Notes under the pieces: model-generated | Databases searched by the model: none | What the model saw: the letters and a program-made list of their open reading frames with translations, nothing else | What the model was told of the DNA's origin: nothing | Position numbers and translations under genes: made by a program | In this document: positions 45,059-57,190 of the stretch, piece after piece | Layout: the number at the start of each line of letters is the position of its first letter | How positions within the stretch are numbered: the stretch's first letter is position 1 | NCBI GenBank assembly: GCA_950097015.1 | Contig: CATNEN010000029.1 | Location: forward strand, 7,025,501-7,089,500 | Direction: 5' to 3' | Origin: Macrostomum hystrix | Lineage: Eukaryota > Platyhelminthes > Macrostomidae | DNA length: 64,000 nt

Positions 45059-47348
45059 GTTTGGCTTGTTTCAATCTTTTTATTTAGCTAATTTTGACAG
45101 GTGATTTTGCATTCCGAAACTTGTCATAAGCTTAGCGAGATCCCGGGATTATTGGCCACGAGACAGGGACTTGACATGGACTTTAGTTAGGGGATTATTG
45201 GCCATGAGACAGGGACTTTAGTTAGGGGATTATTTTTGGCCATGAGACAGGGACTTTAGTTAGGGGATTATTTTTGGCCATGAGACAGGGACTTTAGTTA
45301 GGGGATTATTGGCCATGAGACAGGGACTTTAGTTAGGGGATTATTGGCCATGAGACAGGGACTTTAGTTAGGGGATTATTATTGGCCATGAGACAGGGAC
45401 TTTAGTTAGGGGATTATTATTGGCCATGAGACAGGGACTTTAGTTAGGGGATTATTTTTGGCCATGAGACAGGGACTTTAGTTAGGGGATTATTGGCCAT
45501 GAGACAGGGACTTTAGTTAGGGGATTATTGGCCATGAGACAGGGACTTTAGTTAGGGGATTATTATTGGCCATGAGACAGGGACTTTAGTTAGGGGATTA
45601 TTATTGGCCATGAGACAGGGACTTTAGTTAGGGGATTATTATTGGCCATGAGACAGGGACTTTAGTTAGGGGATTATTGGCCAGGTGACATGTATTAGGA
45701 CTAGGGGATTAGTGTTCCTGCCCAAGACTCAGTGCCAGCTTCCCTACCGCAGGTTCTGAACCAGCTGGGCCTTCGAATCAGCGGCGGCATCATGGACATG
45801 CAGGAGCGCAAGGACAGTATCCAGGCGCAGGTGTCAAAACTCTGCGGCCCGCCAAAGCTCAAAGCCATTGGCCAGCCGCCGTTGCCGCCAGCTTCCGGTC
45901 GTAGGCGTAGACGTCGGTCATCCGACATGTTCGGCTGGAGCTACCGCAGCAGCGACGATCCGCCAGCAGTCAGCGACAAGCAGGAACGACTAGGCCAGCT
46001 GGCCAGATCCGCCAAGCAGGGCCTGGTCGCCACTCGCGGCCTTTTCCGCTGGAACAATCTGGCCCAGCGGGCCTGCCAGGCTGACACGCCTCCGCCCACC
46101 GGGCGATGCTGGAACGGCACCGAACCGGCCAGCCGCTACACAGCTCCACCGACTGCCGCCTCGCCAATTGAGCCGCCGAGCGCCGCCGTGGCTCAACGAG
46201 CAGCTAATTTGAGGGCCGCTCACCGACTGGCGGCCGAGCTGCCTAGGAGTGAAATTTTCGCCGGCTTCTCCGAGCAACGACTGGAGCCCGGACTCAGCCA
46301 GCTGCTCAGTAGGCGGGCCAGCTCAGCATCTGGCACCGGGGGAGCTAGCATCACAGATGCTTTGCCCATCGGCGCTGTTGGTGCCAGCGGCGGCGCGGGT
46401 GGCAGAGGTGGCTCCGGCAGCGGAGTTGCCCCGCCCCCACCAGTGCCTGAGCCCCGCCCGGTTCCTGGTGGCGCCGCTCCTCCGATACTCCGTCTGTCCA
46501 CGCTGCCTCCGCGGACGCCACCGCCACCGCCGCGGCAGCCCAGTGAAGTCTGGCCGCCTCAGCCGCATCGGCCTGACACGGCCGGTTCCGGGGATTCCAC
46601 AGCTCCGCCAGCAGGTCCGCCGCCACCACCAATTGTTGTCACTCGTGAGCCGCCGCCGCCACCAGTGCCAGTCACGCAGCGACCGCCGCCAATTATGGTG
46701 CCAACCACCACAGCTCCTCAGCCGCCGCCAATCGACACCGGTGTTGGCTCTGGCGACGAAGAGCGACCGCCATCTGAAGCTCCGCCAGTGCCGCCGTCTG
46801 TTGTTCCTGTCCTGCCAACCACTGCGTATGCTAGGCCAGGCGGACCCGACAGCGGTGGCGTTGATGGTGGCGGTGGCGGTGGCGCCGCCTCCGGCGATAC
46901 CGAGCCAACTGGGCCGCCCGTTGGTCCGCCGCCTCCGCCTCGGCCGCTGCCGTCAGGCCAGCCCCCACCGGACACCGGCTTAGGTTCCGGCGACGGCGAA
47001 CTGCCGCCTCAGCCGCCGCACGAGCGCCCGTCGCAGCCGCCTCCGCCGCCAGACACCTACTGGACGCCTTTGCCGCCTCAGCCGCCACTACCGCCGCAGC
47101 AGCCGGCCACGCCATCCGTCCCCGGCTTGCCGCCCGGCGCCGATCTTTGGCTGCCTAAGGAGCCGGACGATCAGGGCGGAGCCGAGCGCGGCCGTGGCGA
47201 GGGCTCAATTCACGGCCCAATGAAGATGACCAGCTCGAAGCGCTCCTGTTCGCCTGGCTCTCTCAGCTGTCCGGCCTGCCGGCCAGCGGCAGCTTCCGCT
47301 GTCGCCCTACTTCTGCTAGCCTGCCTGCAGCGGCTGCTGCTGCATTGA
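44135..47348 (+). CDS. Glypican (GPI-anchored heparan sulfate proteoglycan), complete
   Basis: Cell-surface proteoglycan core protein; in other animals glypicans modulate Wnt, Hedgehog, BMP and FGF signals. Exons 44135-45058 and 45753-47348, phase 0 intron (CAG|GTTTGG ... CCGCAG|GTT), 839 residues, longer than the usual 550-600. Residues 1-22 form a signal peptide. The N lobe has the family cysteines: CCSRAMESALENRAKM, then CQKALLRTHYCAWC and CFGLC...C. In exon 2, ISGGIMDMQE and CGPPK (about 339) match the family. RRRRRR at 358-363 sits where glypicans have a furin-type site, and CRCWNG-like RCWNGTEPASRY is near 427. The stalk is extremely Pro-rich and contains several SG sites for glycosaminoglycan (GSGSG, AGSGD, GVGSGDEE, GLGSGDGE). 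A hydrophobic tail (AVALLLLACLQRLLLH) fits a GPI signal. Confidence 0.93.
45150..45690. repeat. Glypican intron minisatellite, about 34-38 bp unit
   Basis: About 15 copies with TTTAGTTAGGGGATTATTGG and CCATGAGACAGGGAC. The unit length varies through ATT insertions. It fills most of the only intron. ATGAGACAGGGA resembles the units at 18 kb and 43.6 kb. Confidence 0.96.
45753..47348 (+). CDS. Glypican exon 2
   Basis: 531 codons to TGA at 47346-47348: end of the N lobe, basic cleavage site, CWNG motif, Pro/Gly-rich stalk with SG sites, GPI signal. GC-rich. Reverse-strand open frames here are shadows of its biased composition. Confidence 0.92.
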   Translation, partial: VLNQLGLRISGGIMDMQERKDSIQAQVSKLCGPPKLKAIGQPPLPPASGRRRRRRSSDMFGWSYRSSDDPPAVSDKQERLGQLARSAKQGLVATRGLFRWNNLAQRACQADTPPPTGRCWNGTEPASRYTAPPTAASPIEPPSAAVAQRAANLRAAHRLAAELPRSEIFAGFSEQRLEPGLSQLLSRRASSASGTGGASITDALPIGAVGASGGAGGRGGSGSGVAPPPPVPEPRPVPGGAAPPILRLSTLPPRTPPPPPRQPSEVWPPQPHRPDTAGSGDSTAPPAGPPPPPIVVTREPPPPPVPVTQRPPPIMVPTTTAPQPPPIDTGVGSGDEERPPSEAPPVPPSVVPVLPTTAYARPGGPDSGGVDGGGGGGAASGDTEPTGPPVGPPPPPRPLPSGQPPPDTGLGSGDGELPPQPPHERPSQPPPPPDTYWTPLPPQPPLPPQQPATPSVPGLPPGADLWLPKEPDDQGGAERGRGEGSIHGPMKMTSSKRSCSPGSLSCPACRPAAASAVALLLLACLQRLLLH

Positions 47349-47544
47349 AGCTGAGTTGTCTGTCAGCCACCCACCTTCGTTCCGCCATCCTATGTCTGTC
47401 TTGGCAATATTGATTGTCTGTATTCTCTCCCGCTTACTCTGTCAGGATCCCTCACTGATTCTTGCAACATGCGTTTTTCATCCTATATGCTTAAAGCAAT
47501 TGAGTACAGAACTACTAGACGTCTAAATAAAGAACATGTAGCTC

Positions 47545-47702
47545 CGAACAGTACGTGTAGCCCCGTACAGAACATGTAGCTCCGTACAGAACATGTAGCT
47601 CTGTACAGAACATGTAGCTCTGTACAAAACATGTAGCTCCGTACAGAACATGTAGCCCCGTACAGAACATGTAGCTCTGTACAGAACACATGTAGCCCCA
47701 TA
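47545..47702. repeat. Minisatellite, 19-bp unit
   Basis: About eight copies of CGTACAGAACATGTAGCTC, probably in the glypican 3' UTR. Confidence 0.93.
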
Positions 47703-48643
47703 CGGACCAAGAGGCTTTATAGCGACTTTTTAGCCCTGTACAGAGACTAAGTGGGGTTAGAGACTTGCTAAAGTAGCAAAAAGCAACAACAGTAATTGCC
47801 TCTCTCATTCCCTCGCCACCTCGCAGTTAGCCTCACTGTCTCTGCTCTAAACCTGCCTATTTTTTACTACACGGCCTATTCTGTCTCGTACAATGGTTAC
47901 TGTCTCACAGTTTTCTACCTCATCTCGTCTGCTTGAGTCTCCACTGCACGGTGTTCAGCATCGCTCATCGAACCCATCTACCATGTGAAAGTCTAAATAG
48001 ACCCACTTTGACGATTCTATTTCCTATAAATTTCTTTGTCTGAATTAATCTATTTTTCTCTCAACACAAGGCTACACTTTTTTAGTTGCGTGCTGCAATC
48101 GCTTTTCTATGCTTTGTTTTAATTCGCGTGTTTATTTAGTACATCTCGCCTTTCATCTGTTCTGTTTTTTATGCATCTAATTGTGTGTTCGTGTGTTTTA
48201 ATCGAACGAAACATTAACGATATAAATTTATTTGCTACTACTAATTTAATCAGCTTTTGCAGATGAAAGTAACTAAATTTTACTACTAACGCATATTGTG
48301 AATATTCGCCTTTATAACCTTCGCGTGTTTAGAGTTGTAAACTAAATCTACGCGTTGTTTTTTTTCGTTGTTTTTTTTAACAACAGGCAACAGTTTCATT
48401 GCGTGTATTTATATCAAAGGTTAAAATTTTGTTAATTTGCACAGCTGCCCCTGTGCGCCGTTTTTTTGGTGTAGATTTAAAATGATGACTAAATTCGGGT
48501 TTTAGAAATACACGCGCATACAAATAAATGTCATTCTTCTGTTTTCTGTTTTACTATTACGCATCAATAATTTTGTCCGCCTTCCTGTATTTTGCTAGCC
48601 AATCAATAATAGGTCTGTAAATGGATATAAATTCTACTTATTG

Positions 48644-48842
48644 ACGCAGCCCCCATCTTAGGCCATAGACTATAGGAGGGAGTGCAGAAATTCTAGCCTT
48701 TAGTGCAGGTTCCACTTTGGGCCATAGACTATGGCCTATGACCCAAACTATGACTTATGGATTGAAATTAACCATCAAGTGTAGAATTCCTAGTCTTTCA
48801 CGCAGCCCTCACTTTGGGCCATAGGACTATAGATAGAAATGA
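48644..48842. repeat. Diverged triplicate of about 70-90 bp
   Basis: Three imperfect copies of a segment containing GGCCATAGACTATAG and GCAGCCC..ACTTTGGG. Older than the regular arrays. Confidence 0.6.
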
Positions 48843-49529
48843 ATTGGATGCTTCGTTGGTATGTTATTACGAATAGTTTGATTGGCTTGCAAAAATATTT
48901 TAGCTAATAAGCGGCTATATTATTCTATGTTGTCTGGAGTGTTGGTTATGTACCTGTGTGCAATAGCCCTCTGTTGTTGCTTTATCATTCAATCCTTCTT
49001 TTAATTATGGATTACTAAGTCGCTAAATTGAGAAACTAAGTACTTAGGAAATGCCATAAAATGGCATTCAGTGCTAGCAGCGTCAATTCGTAGAGACTGT
49101 CGCGAAGTGTGACCTGCCACAGTACTGTGGGTGAGGGAGGGTGTAGAATAAATAGCAGACAGTATCGTGCTAAATAAATAATGCACCAAACTGAATAAAG
49201 GCTTGCTTGTTCTCTGGTGAGAACTTTCTTTTATGACACAGATGGAGAGCTAGTTATTGATGGCGAAGGCTTGGTCACTGCTTTTTTAGTTCTCGGCTTT
49301 CTGCTTGAATAAATTTCTTTCTCTATCCCTTCTCTCTCTTAAAAATATTGCAAAAGAATTTTAGCCCGCTGTTTCTGCATACGGGTGGGCATTTTGTCTA
49401 AGTGAACATATTAGAGCGCTTTTGTTCGCTATTATTCTTCGTTTGTTCTATAGATGTGAAGAAAATAATATAACCAAAAAATGTGCACAAGTAAAATATC
49501 CATTCCTGTGTTGATGGTTGGTTGTCTGG

Positions 49530-49895
49530 TATCGCTAGTTGACATCGGATGTGTTAGTGGCTCACTAATTGATATCGGGTGTGTTGGTGGCTCACTAACT
49601 GATGTTGGGTGTGTTGGTGGCTCACTAATTGATGTTGGGTGTGTTGGTGGCTAACTAGTTAATATCGGGTGTGTTGGTGGCTCACTAATTGATATTGGGT
49701 GTGCTAGTGGCTCACTAATTGATATTGGGTGTGCTAGTGGCTCACTAATTGATATCAGGTAGGCTAGTGTCTCACTAATTGATATCAGGTGTGCTAGTGG
49801 CTCACTAATTGAGATCAGGTGTGCTAGTGGCTCACTAATTGATATCAGGTGTGCTAGTGGCTCACTAATTGATATTGGGTGTGTTGGTGGTTCAT
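49530..49895. repeat. Minisatellite, 30-bp unit
   Basis: About 12 copies with GTTGGTGGCTCACTAATTGA and TATCGGGTGT. Confidence 0.95.
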
Positions 49896-52395
49896 CTGCA
49901 GCTGTATAGGAACATTGTCACATAAATACTTCAGATGAATGTACCCACGTAGTTGCAACTGTGTGTTGTGATTTTCTGTTTTGTGATACATTTACGTTTG
50001 CTATGTAATGTAATGCTTATCCATTCGATATGCTGCTAGTATTTTAGTTTTCTGTTTAGCAATGTAGTTTCCTTTTTTGTTTTTTTATTCGTTTCTGATA
50101 ATTTTGGAGATTTTTTTGCAAAAAATGAAAAACTTTCGCTTGCTTTTTCGTGTCTCATTATGTCTCATTAACTTTCACATTTTTATCAAGCCTAGCTTAG
50201 TAGCCATGGATATTGCGTAACCATCTATAGTACAGGTATGTAATAAGCATAAAAATGAACTGCAAATAATGCATTGCTAAATTGCTGGCTTATGGCTATC
50301 ATTATTTTGTTACCTCAACAAACAACGACTTTTTAATACATGTATATTGATTTATGATTACAAATCTATAAATAATATTATATTATTATATGCTAATGAC
50401 ATAAAGTTCTGATGTATCTTTTATCTGCGAACTTTATTAAGTACTTATTCAATATAATCTTCACAGCGCTTTTGCATTCTCTGTGAATAGTATGCAGTTT
50501 TTTCAAACTTTTAATGTTTACAATTTGGGCACTAGATGTTTAGAATTATTATTAAACGTCTTCATTTTCAAATACGAAATTCAACTTTTCAATTAGAAAA
50601 TAAGTAATATATGCACTTGTTGTGTCCCATTGCTAAACGTTTACCATGCTTAGTTTTGTCTATTTTTGCTTAGCTTTGTTTCTAACAGTTGCAGTTTTAT
50701 TGGTCACCGATTTGTACTATTTGGTAAGGCACCATCATTTTTACCTTTGATCAGTGCAAACCTTTGAAGACCGAATATAATTAGCAGTTTCGTTTGCTAT
50801 CTTATTAATTGAAAAAATCAATTGACTATAATAGGTGCACAATGCAATAGTTTTAGCACAGCAGAACAACATTAAACAGCAAACGTGTTAGGCAGAAGCA
50901 CGATAATAGATAGTTTTCGCGCAGTTTTTTCTGTTCTAAATAAAAGCGTTACAATATTTCAATTGCTAAGCGGTGTCCGTCATTTTTTGCAAGCAAATTA
51001 AATAATGCAAAGTTCTTACAGCCTTTTGTCATCCAGTTTGTCACCCAGTGTAATCAATTCTTTATGGTTAGCTAAACGTTTATTGCTATTAAGCTAGTCA
51101 GTCGTGATAAACAACATGAAAATGATTATGAATTAGATATGTTTTAAATCGAGATGTGTACGAAATCAATATTTAAATTATTGGGCAATTCTTAAAGAGG
51201 TCTACAACAAATAATAAGTAAGCAAAATAGGCCTGTTAAGAAAAATATAGTCGACAAGTAACAAATTAGAAACTGGCTGACAAGAGTCGATTAATTAATT
51301 GTTCGGTAGATAATAGATAAATAGGTCAATAAACTAAATTAGAATGCCGATGAATAATTAAGCGCAATTAAGAATTGAAGAAGGCCGATAAACTCGGTTA
51401 TACGAGCGTAAGTTCGATTAAGAATGATATAAAAACCCGAGGCCCAATCCAAGAATCAATTGAAAGTCCGATAAAAATATATAATAAGGGCCGAAAAATA
51501 ATTGATTAAAAGTCCGGTAAAAATCGATAAGAAGGGCCCATAAAGAATATATTAAAAGGGCCGATAAGGAATGGATTTAAAGGGCCGATAAAGAATGGGT
51601 CGATAGTAAATATTACGCTAAACAGTTCAATTCAGATTGAACAGGACCATATCTGTTGAATGAAATATTACAGTTACGAGGCGAGGTTTCTAGGAATTGT
51701 TGTTCCATCGCTCATTGTAGACCGTTCGCTAGCATGCAGTATGCAGGCAGCCTTAACCTTATGAATAAAAACTATGCTTTTATTCTCATAAACTGTATCT
51801 TGTAAGACTATTCTTGTGAAATGTCAATACCAATGGCCTGAAATTTCTGTCTCGTCGGCTAGGATCAAACGCCGTTGCAATGCCAGTTCAGACGCTACAC
51901 CTGTGTGGAGTAATAGGAGAACTTTTTCGTTCATTAAGCCAGCAGACACGCGCACAGTATCAGACAGATCGGCAACATTCTGCCGTTTTAATCTTGGATG
52001 AGATTGCGGTTGATCAGTATGCGATGGCCTGCTGTTATTGCCTAGTAAACTATATAAGTGCATCACTTGGCTATTGCGGGTATGGCTGCTGGTATGTTGG
52101 GGTTGGTTTAGAGGGATCAGTCGCTCCGAAATCCAAATCCCACAGCGCGTATGCTGGGTATTAACTATTGCAACTCGACTTTCTCCCATGCCTGATTTCC
52201 CCTTCCACTGCCTTCCCCCACTAATTTGCATTGCATTCCAAAACCAAAGAACTGCCTGATCGTAAGTTGATGAAAATATTTCCATCTTCTTGCTGATATA
52301 ACTCGGTGCTGTACCATTGTTGCTAAGCCTAGTCGCTAGGTTGCAAAAATCAAGTAGCTAGCGCCTTAGCAACTAGAATCTAGTAGCTTAAAGTA
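49896..52395. other. AT-rich intergenic DNA, one unassigned open frame
   Basis: Weak degenerate repeats of AAGGGCCGATAAAGAAT occur at 51480-51600. A 153-codon minus-strand frame at 52285-51824 has mixed, non-repetitive composition, but I see no domain, and the plus strand is also open for 94 codons. Confidence 0.4.
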
Positions 52396-52421
52396 CTTAA
52401 CAAAATAATATAATATTTGCA

Positions 52422-52530
52422 GGAAGGGCTGTGCGCGCTGGCGCTTTATTTGGATCAGTACAGTAGTAGACCCGCAGCCAGCGTGGATGCAATTCTACCC
52501 ATTCCACTGACTACTGAGCACACATACACG
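52422..52530 (+). other. Possible isolated exon, unassigned
   Basis: A TATTTGCAG acceptor is followed by an open frame beginning EGLCALALYLDQYSSRP. It then runs into SINE sequence. No donor, partner exon or family recognised. Confidence 0.2.
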
Positions 52531-52748
52531 GATATCACACATGTGTGTACATCTGCCCTGACTTTTTCATCCTCAGACAGTGTACACTCCTTGGAGCTTG
52601 GAGCTTGGCCCTCAAGGGCGAAAATTTCACGACAAATTCCCAAGCCTTCTCTCAGCGACTGCGACCCAACTAATAGTGGCCTCGTCGCGGAATCGAGCTC
52701 AGGAGCCTTGGTGCAAGAAGCTAATCTGTTGCCCGCTCTGAAAACTTA
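52530..52748 (-). mobile_element. SINE family A copy
   Basis: The reverse complement has GAGAGAAGGCTTGGGAATTT, GAGGGC..AAGCTCCAAG and GTCAGGGCAGATGTACACAC, as in the copy at 63485. The head near 52745 is diverged. Confidence 0.78.
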
Positions 52749-52869
52749 CCCCTTCACTATCCAGTGAAAAATTATTTTTACTACTTAGCATTAGAAAGTA
52801 ACACCAGCCATAATAATATAGTACCGAAGAATAAACCAATACTGGGTCGATATGAACTGAAACCACACT

Positions 52870-54430
52870 GTTCTAGAATCCAGTATCTTGATTACTGAAA
52901 TCTAGATATCCTGTTCCTGTAAATCTAGATATCCTGTCCCTATAAATCTAGATATCGTGTTCATACGCTCGTATAAATCTAAATATCCGGTTCCTATGAA
53001 TCTAGAAATCCTTTTCTTAGAATACAGATATCCTGTTCCTAGAATACAGATATGTTCCTAGAATACAGATATGTTCCTAGAATACAGATATCCTGTTCCT
53101 AGAATGCAGATATCCTGTTCCTAGAATACAGATATCCTGTTCCTAGAATGCAGATATCCTGTTCCTAGAATGCAGATATCCTGTTCCTAGAATACAGATA
53201 TCCTGTTCCTAGCATCTAGATATCCTGTTCCTAGAATACAGATATCCTGTTCCTATAAATCTAGATATCGTGTTCATATAAATCGAAATATCCGGTTCCT
53301 ATGAATCTAAAAATCCTTTTCTTAGAATACAGATATCCTGTTCCTAGAATCTAGATATCCTGTTCCTAGAATACAGAAATCCTGTTCCTAGAATGCAGAT
53401 ATCCTGTTCCTAGAATACAGATATCCTGTTCCTAGAATACAGGTATACTGTTCCTAGAATGCAGATATCCTGTTCCTATAATACAGGTTTCCTGTTCCTA
53501 GAATGCAGATATCCTGTTCCTAGAATGCAGATATCCTGTTCCTAGAATGCAGATATCCTGTTCCTAGAATGCAGATATCCTGTTCCTAGAATGCAGATAT
53601 CCTGTTCCTAGCATCTAGATATCCTGTTCTTAGAATACAGATATCATGTTCCTAGAATGCAGATATCCTGTTCCTAGAATGCAGGTATCCTGTTCCTAGA
53701 ATGCAGATATCCTGTTCCTAGAATGCAGATATCCTGTTCCTAGAATGCAGATATCCAGTTCCTAGAATACAGATATCCTGTTCCTAGAATGCAGATATCC
53801 TGTTCCTAGAATGCAGATATCCTGTTTTTAGAATACAGATATCCTGTTCCTAGAATACAGGTATACTGTTCCTAGAATGCAGATATCCTGTTCCTAGAAT
53901 ACAGTTATCCTGTTCCTAGAATGCAGATATCCAGTTCCTAGAATGCAGATATCCTGTTCCTAGAATGCAGATATCCTGTTCCTAGAATACAGTTATCCTG
54001 TTCCTAGAATGCAGATATCCTGTTCCTAGAATGCTGATATCCTGTTCCTAGAATGCAGATATCCTGTTCCTAGAATACAGTTATCCTGTTCCTAGAATGC
54101 AGATATCCAGTTCCTAGAATGCAGATATCCTGTTCCTAGAATGCAGATATCCTGTTCCTAGAATGCATATTTCCTGTTCCTAGAATACAGATATCCTGTT
54201 CCTAGAATACAGGATACTGTTCCTAGAATCTAGATATCCTGTTCCTAGAATACAGGTATACTGTTCCTAGAATCTAGATATCCTGTTCCTAGAATACAGG
54301 TATACTGTTCCTAGAATCTAGATATCCTGTTCCTAGAATACAGGTATACTGTTCCTAGAATCTAGATATCCTGTTCCTAGAATACAGGTATACTGTTCCT
54401 AGAATCTAGATATCCTGTTCCTAGAATCCC
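52870..54430. repeat. Minisatellite, 22-bp unit
   Basis: About 70 copies of CCTAGAATGCAGATATCCTG plus TT. The left end is diverged (CTATAAATCTAGATATC). The right end alternates two unit types (CTAGATATCC and ACAGGTATAC) as a 44-bp dimer. Confidence 0.97.
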
Positions 54431-55025
54431 GATCCAAATAGGCACGCTGACCTTGGAACAGTGTTTTGGGCCCAGGCAGTGCATAATGCTTATACCTTAT
54501 GAACATAGAGAATTACTTATTACCACAGAGGATTACTGTACTAAGTCGCAATTGACTTTTGATCCTTTGATCTGTCATCTACTGCAGTGAGCTCTCTTTT
54601 TTCTCAATGTAATCCCCAGCTTGGTCTAATGCGCCTCCCTTTGCTAATCGCTGAGTCGGATTATCTTGGCCAGTGTGTGCTCGTTTTGACGTGAATTTCA
54701 CAAAGATTCTAGGCTCGGTTTTTGTGTTTCCTATAGGTAACTCAAGTCTTACCTTCACTAAGAGATAAAATGGGAATAAAATGAAGGATTAGTAAATGGC
54801 GAATTATAAAATTTTGTCCGTGCCGTCATTTAAAGTAACTGAATTTCAATACAAAGTTTCCAGTTGTCTCTCATGCTACTACTGTGAGTAGATTAATGCA
54901 GAATTGTTCTTTAATACAAACAAATTAAAGTTTTTTTGTTGGTAGGCTTTGGCTTCTCTCTTTATTAGCATTGATACTCTTTACTAGAATCTGCCCAATG
55001 TCTCTTTCTGACTTTTTTCTTTTTT
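54431..55025. other. No gene seen
   Basis: AT-rich unique DNA. Confidence 0.45.
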
Positions 55026-55029
55026 TTCA

Positions 55030-55518
55030 TCGTCCTGTCTCCCTCTCTTCCTGCTCCCTCTCTTCCCGTCTCCCTTTCTTCCCGTCTCCCTCTCTTCCCG
55101 TCTCCCTTTCTTCCCGTCTCCCTCTCTTCCCGTCTCCCTCTCGCCCTATCTCCCTCTCGCCCTGTCTTCCTCTCGCCCTATCTCCCTCTCGCCCTGTCTT
55201 CCTCTCGCCCTGTCTCCCTCTCGCCGTCTTCCTCTCGCCCTGTCTCCCTCTCGCCTAGTCTTCCTCTCGCCCTGTCTCCCTCTCGCCTAGTCTCCCTCTC
55301 GCCCTGTCTCCCTCTCGCATAGTCTCCCTCTCGCCTAGTCTCCCTCTCGCCTAGTCTCCCTCTCGCCTAGTCTCCCTCTCGCCTAGTCTCCCTCTCGCCT
55401 AGTCTCCCTCTCGCCTAGTCTCCCTCTCGCCTAGTCTCCCTCTAGCCCTGTCTCCCCCTCGCCCTGTCTCCCTCTCGCCTAGTCTCCCTCGTGCCCCGTC
55501 TCCCTCTCGCCCTGTGTC
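55030..55518. repeat. Pyrimidine-rich minisatellite, 16-bp unit
   Basis: About 30 copies of CTCCCTCTCGCCTAGT, with CTTCCCGT variants at the left and CCCTGT variants in the middle. Pyrimidine-rich plus strand. Confidence 0.95.
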
Positions 55519-56025
55519 TACCAGTCTTTCTTGGATTTTCCCACTCTCTGTTGCAATCCGCAATTTTCCTAGGTCACTAATGAGCCCTTACAATGCTGGC
55601 AGACAGTCCCTCAATCCACTAGGCAACCAGCAAGGGGTGCTTAGCCTGATGCAATTGGCCAATACTGAGCCCCTCCCTCTCTACCCCTCCCGACCTGCCT
55701 GACAAGCGAGATAGAAACAGTATCACAGGTTTTCAATGAGCACTGCAAGACTTGGGTGTAGAATGCCGCAAACGATGTACTCAGAAGCACTCAGTTTAAA
55801 GACTGTCTCATTAACTACCGCAGTCTCTCTTCATCACGAAAATTCACATAGCGGTCCACACTGATCTTATTACATCTTGTATCTCCGGAAATAGAGTCTT
55901 TTTATTATAGTGATTTATAGTTTGTTATCAACAGATTGAGAAAGTCAGTTTTCCAGAGTAAAATATATTTGTTGTTTTACTGCGTTTTCACGTAAGTTTT
56001 AAAGTAAAGTTTTCTTTTTGGTCTC
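55519..56025. other. No gene seen
   Basis: Unique spacer. Confidence 0.45.
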
Positions 56026-56029
56026 CTTT

Positions 56030-57190
56030 AATGTCCCCTCAGCAGCGGCAACCAATGTCCCCCCAGCAGCAGGCAACCAATGTCCCCCCAGCAGCAGGCA
56101 ACCAATGTCCCCCCCAGCAGCAGGCAACCAATGTCCCCCCAGCAGCAGGCAACCAATGTCCCCCCAGCAGAAGGCAACCAATGTCCCCCCGAGTAGCAGA
56201 GAACCAATGTCCCCCCCAGTAGCAGAGAACCAATGTCCCCCCAGTAGTAGAGAACCAATGTCCTGCCAGTAGCAGAGAACCAATGTCCCCCCCAGTAGCA
56301 GAGAACCAATGTCCTGCCAGTAGCAGAGAACCAATGTCCCCCCAGTAGCAGAGAACCAATGTCCCCCCGCCAGTAGCAGAGAACCAATGTCCCCCCAGCA
56401 GCAGGCAACCAATGTCCCCCCAGCAGCAGAGAACCAATGTCACCCGAGTAGCAGAGAACCAATGTCCCGCCAGTAGCAGAGAACCAATGTCACCCGAGTA
56501 GCAGAGAACCAATGTCCCGCCAGTAGCAGAGAACCAATGTCCCCCCAGCAGCAGGCAACCAATGTCCCCCCAGCAGCAGAGAACCAATGTCACCCGAGTA
56601 GCAGAGAACCAATGTCCCGCCAGTAGCAGAGAACCAATGTCACCCGAGTAGCAGAGAACCAATGTCCCGCCAGTAGCAGAGAACCAATGTCCCCCCCCCA
56701 GTAACAGACAACCAATGTCCCCGAGTAGCAGAGAACCAATGTCCCCCCGAGTAGCAGAGAACCAATGTCCCCCCAGTAGCAGACAACCAATGTCCCCATT
56801 GGTCCCCATAACCAATGTCCCCGAGTAGCAGAGAACCAATGTCCCCCCGAGTAGCAGAGAACCAATGCCCCCCAGTAGCAGAGAACCAATGTCCCGCCAG
56901 TAGCAGAGAACCAATGTCCCCCCCCCAGTAGCAGTGAACCAATGTCCCCCCAGAAGCAGAGAACCAATGTCCCGCCAGTAGCAGAGAACCAATGTCCCCC
57001 CAGTAGCAGACAACCAATGTCCCCATTGGTCCCCATAACCAATGTCCCCCCGAGTAGCAGAGAACCAATGTCCCCTGAGTAGCAGAGAACCAATGTCCCA
57101 CCAGTAGCAGAGAACCAATGTCCCCTGAGTAGCAGAGAACCAATGTCCCACCAGTAGCAGAGAACCAATGTCCCCCCGAGTAGCAGTGAA
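56030..57190. repeat. Minisatellite, 22-25 bp unit
   Basis: About 49 copies of AGCAGAGAACCAATGTCCCC with a C-run of varying length, plus AGCAGGCAACC forms. A block containing CCCCATTGGTCCCCATAACC occurs twice (about 56795 and 57022), showing block duplication. Minus-strand open frames rich in Gly/Leu/Trp/Cys are artefacts. Confidence 0.97.

Larger units (their letters stand above)
47349..49200 (+). other. Glypican 3' flank and probable 3' UTR
   Basis: No further coding sequence. Candidate AATAAA signals occur at about 47525 (CTAAATAAAG), 49148 and 49194 (CTGAATAAAGG, followed by a T/G-rich stretch); the last looks best. Which one is used cannot be told from sequence. Confidence 0.4.

Noticed and set aside
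51824-52285. 153-residue minus-strand open frame
   Set aside because: No domain, no splice partner, and the opposite strand is open as well. Left as unassigned, not called a gene.
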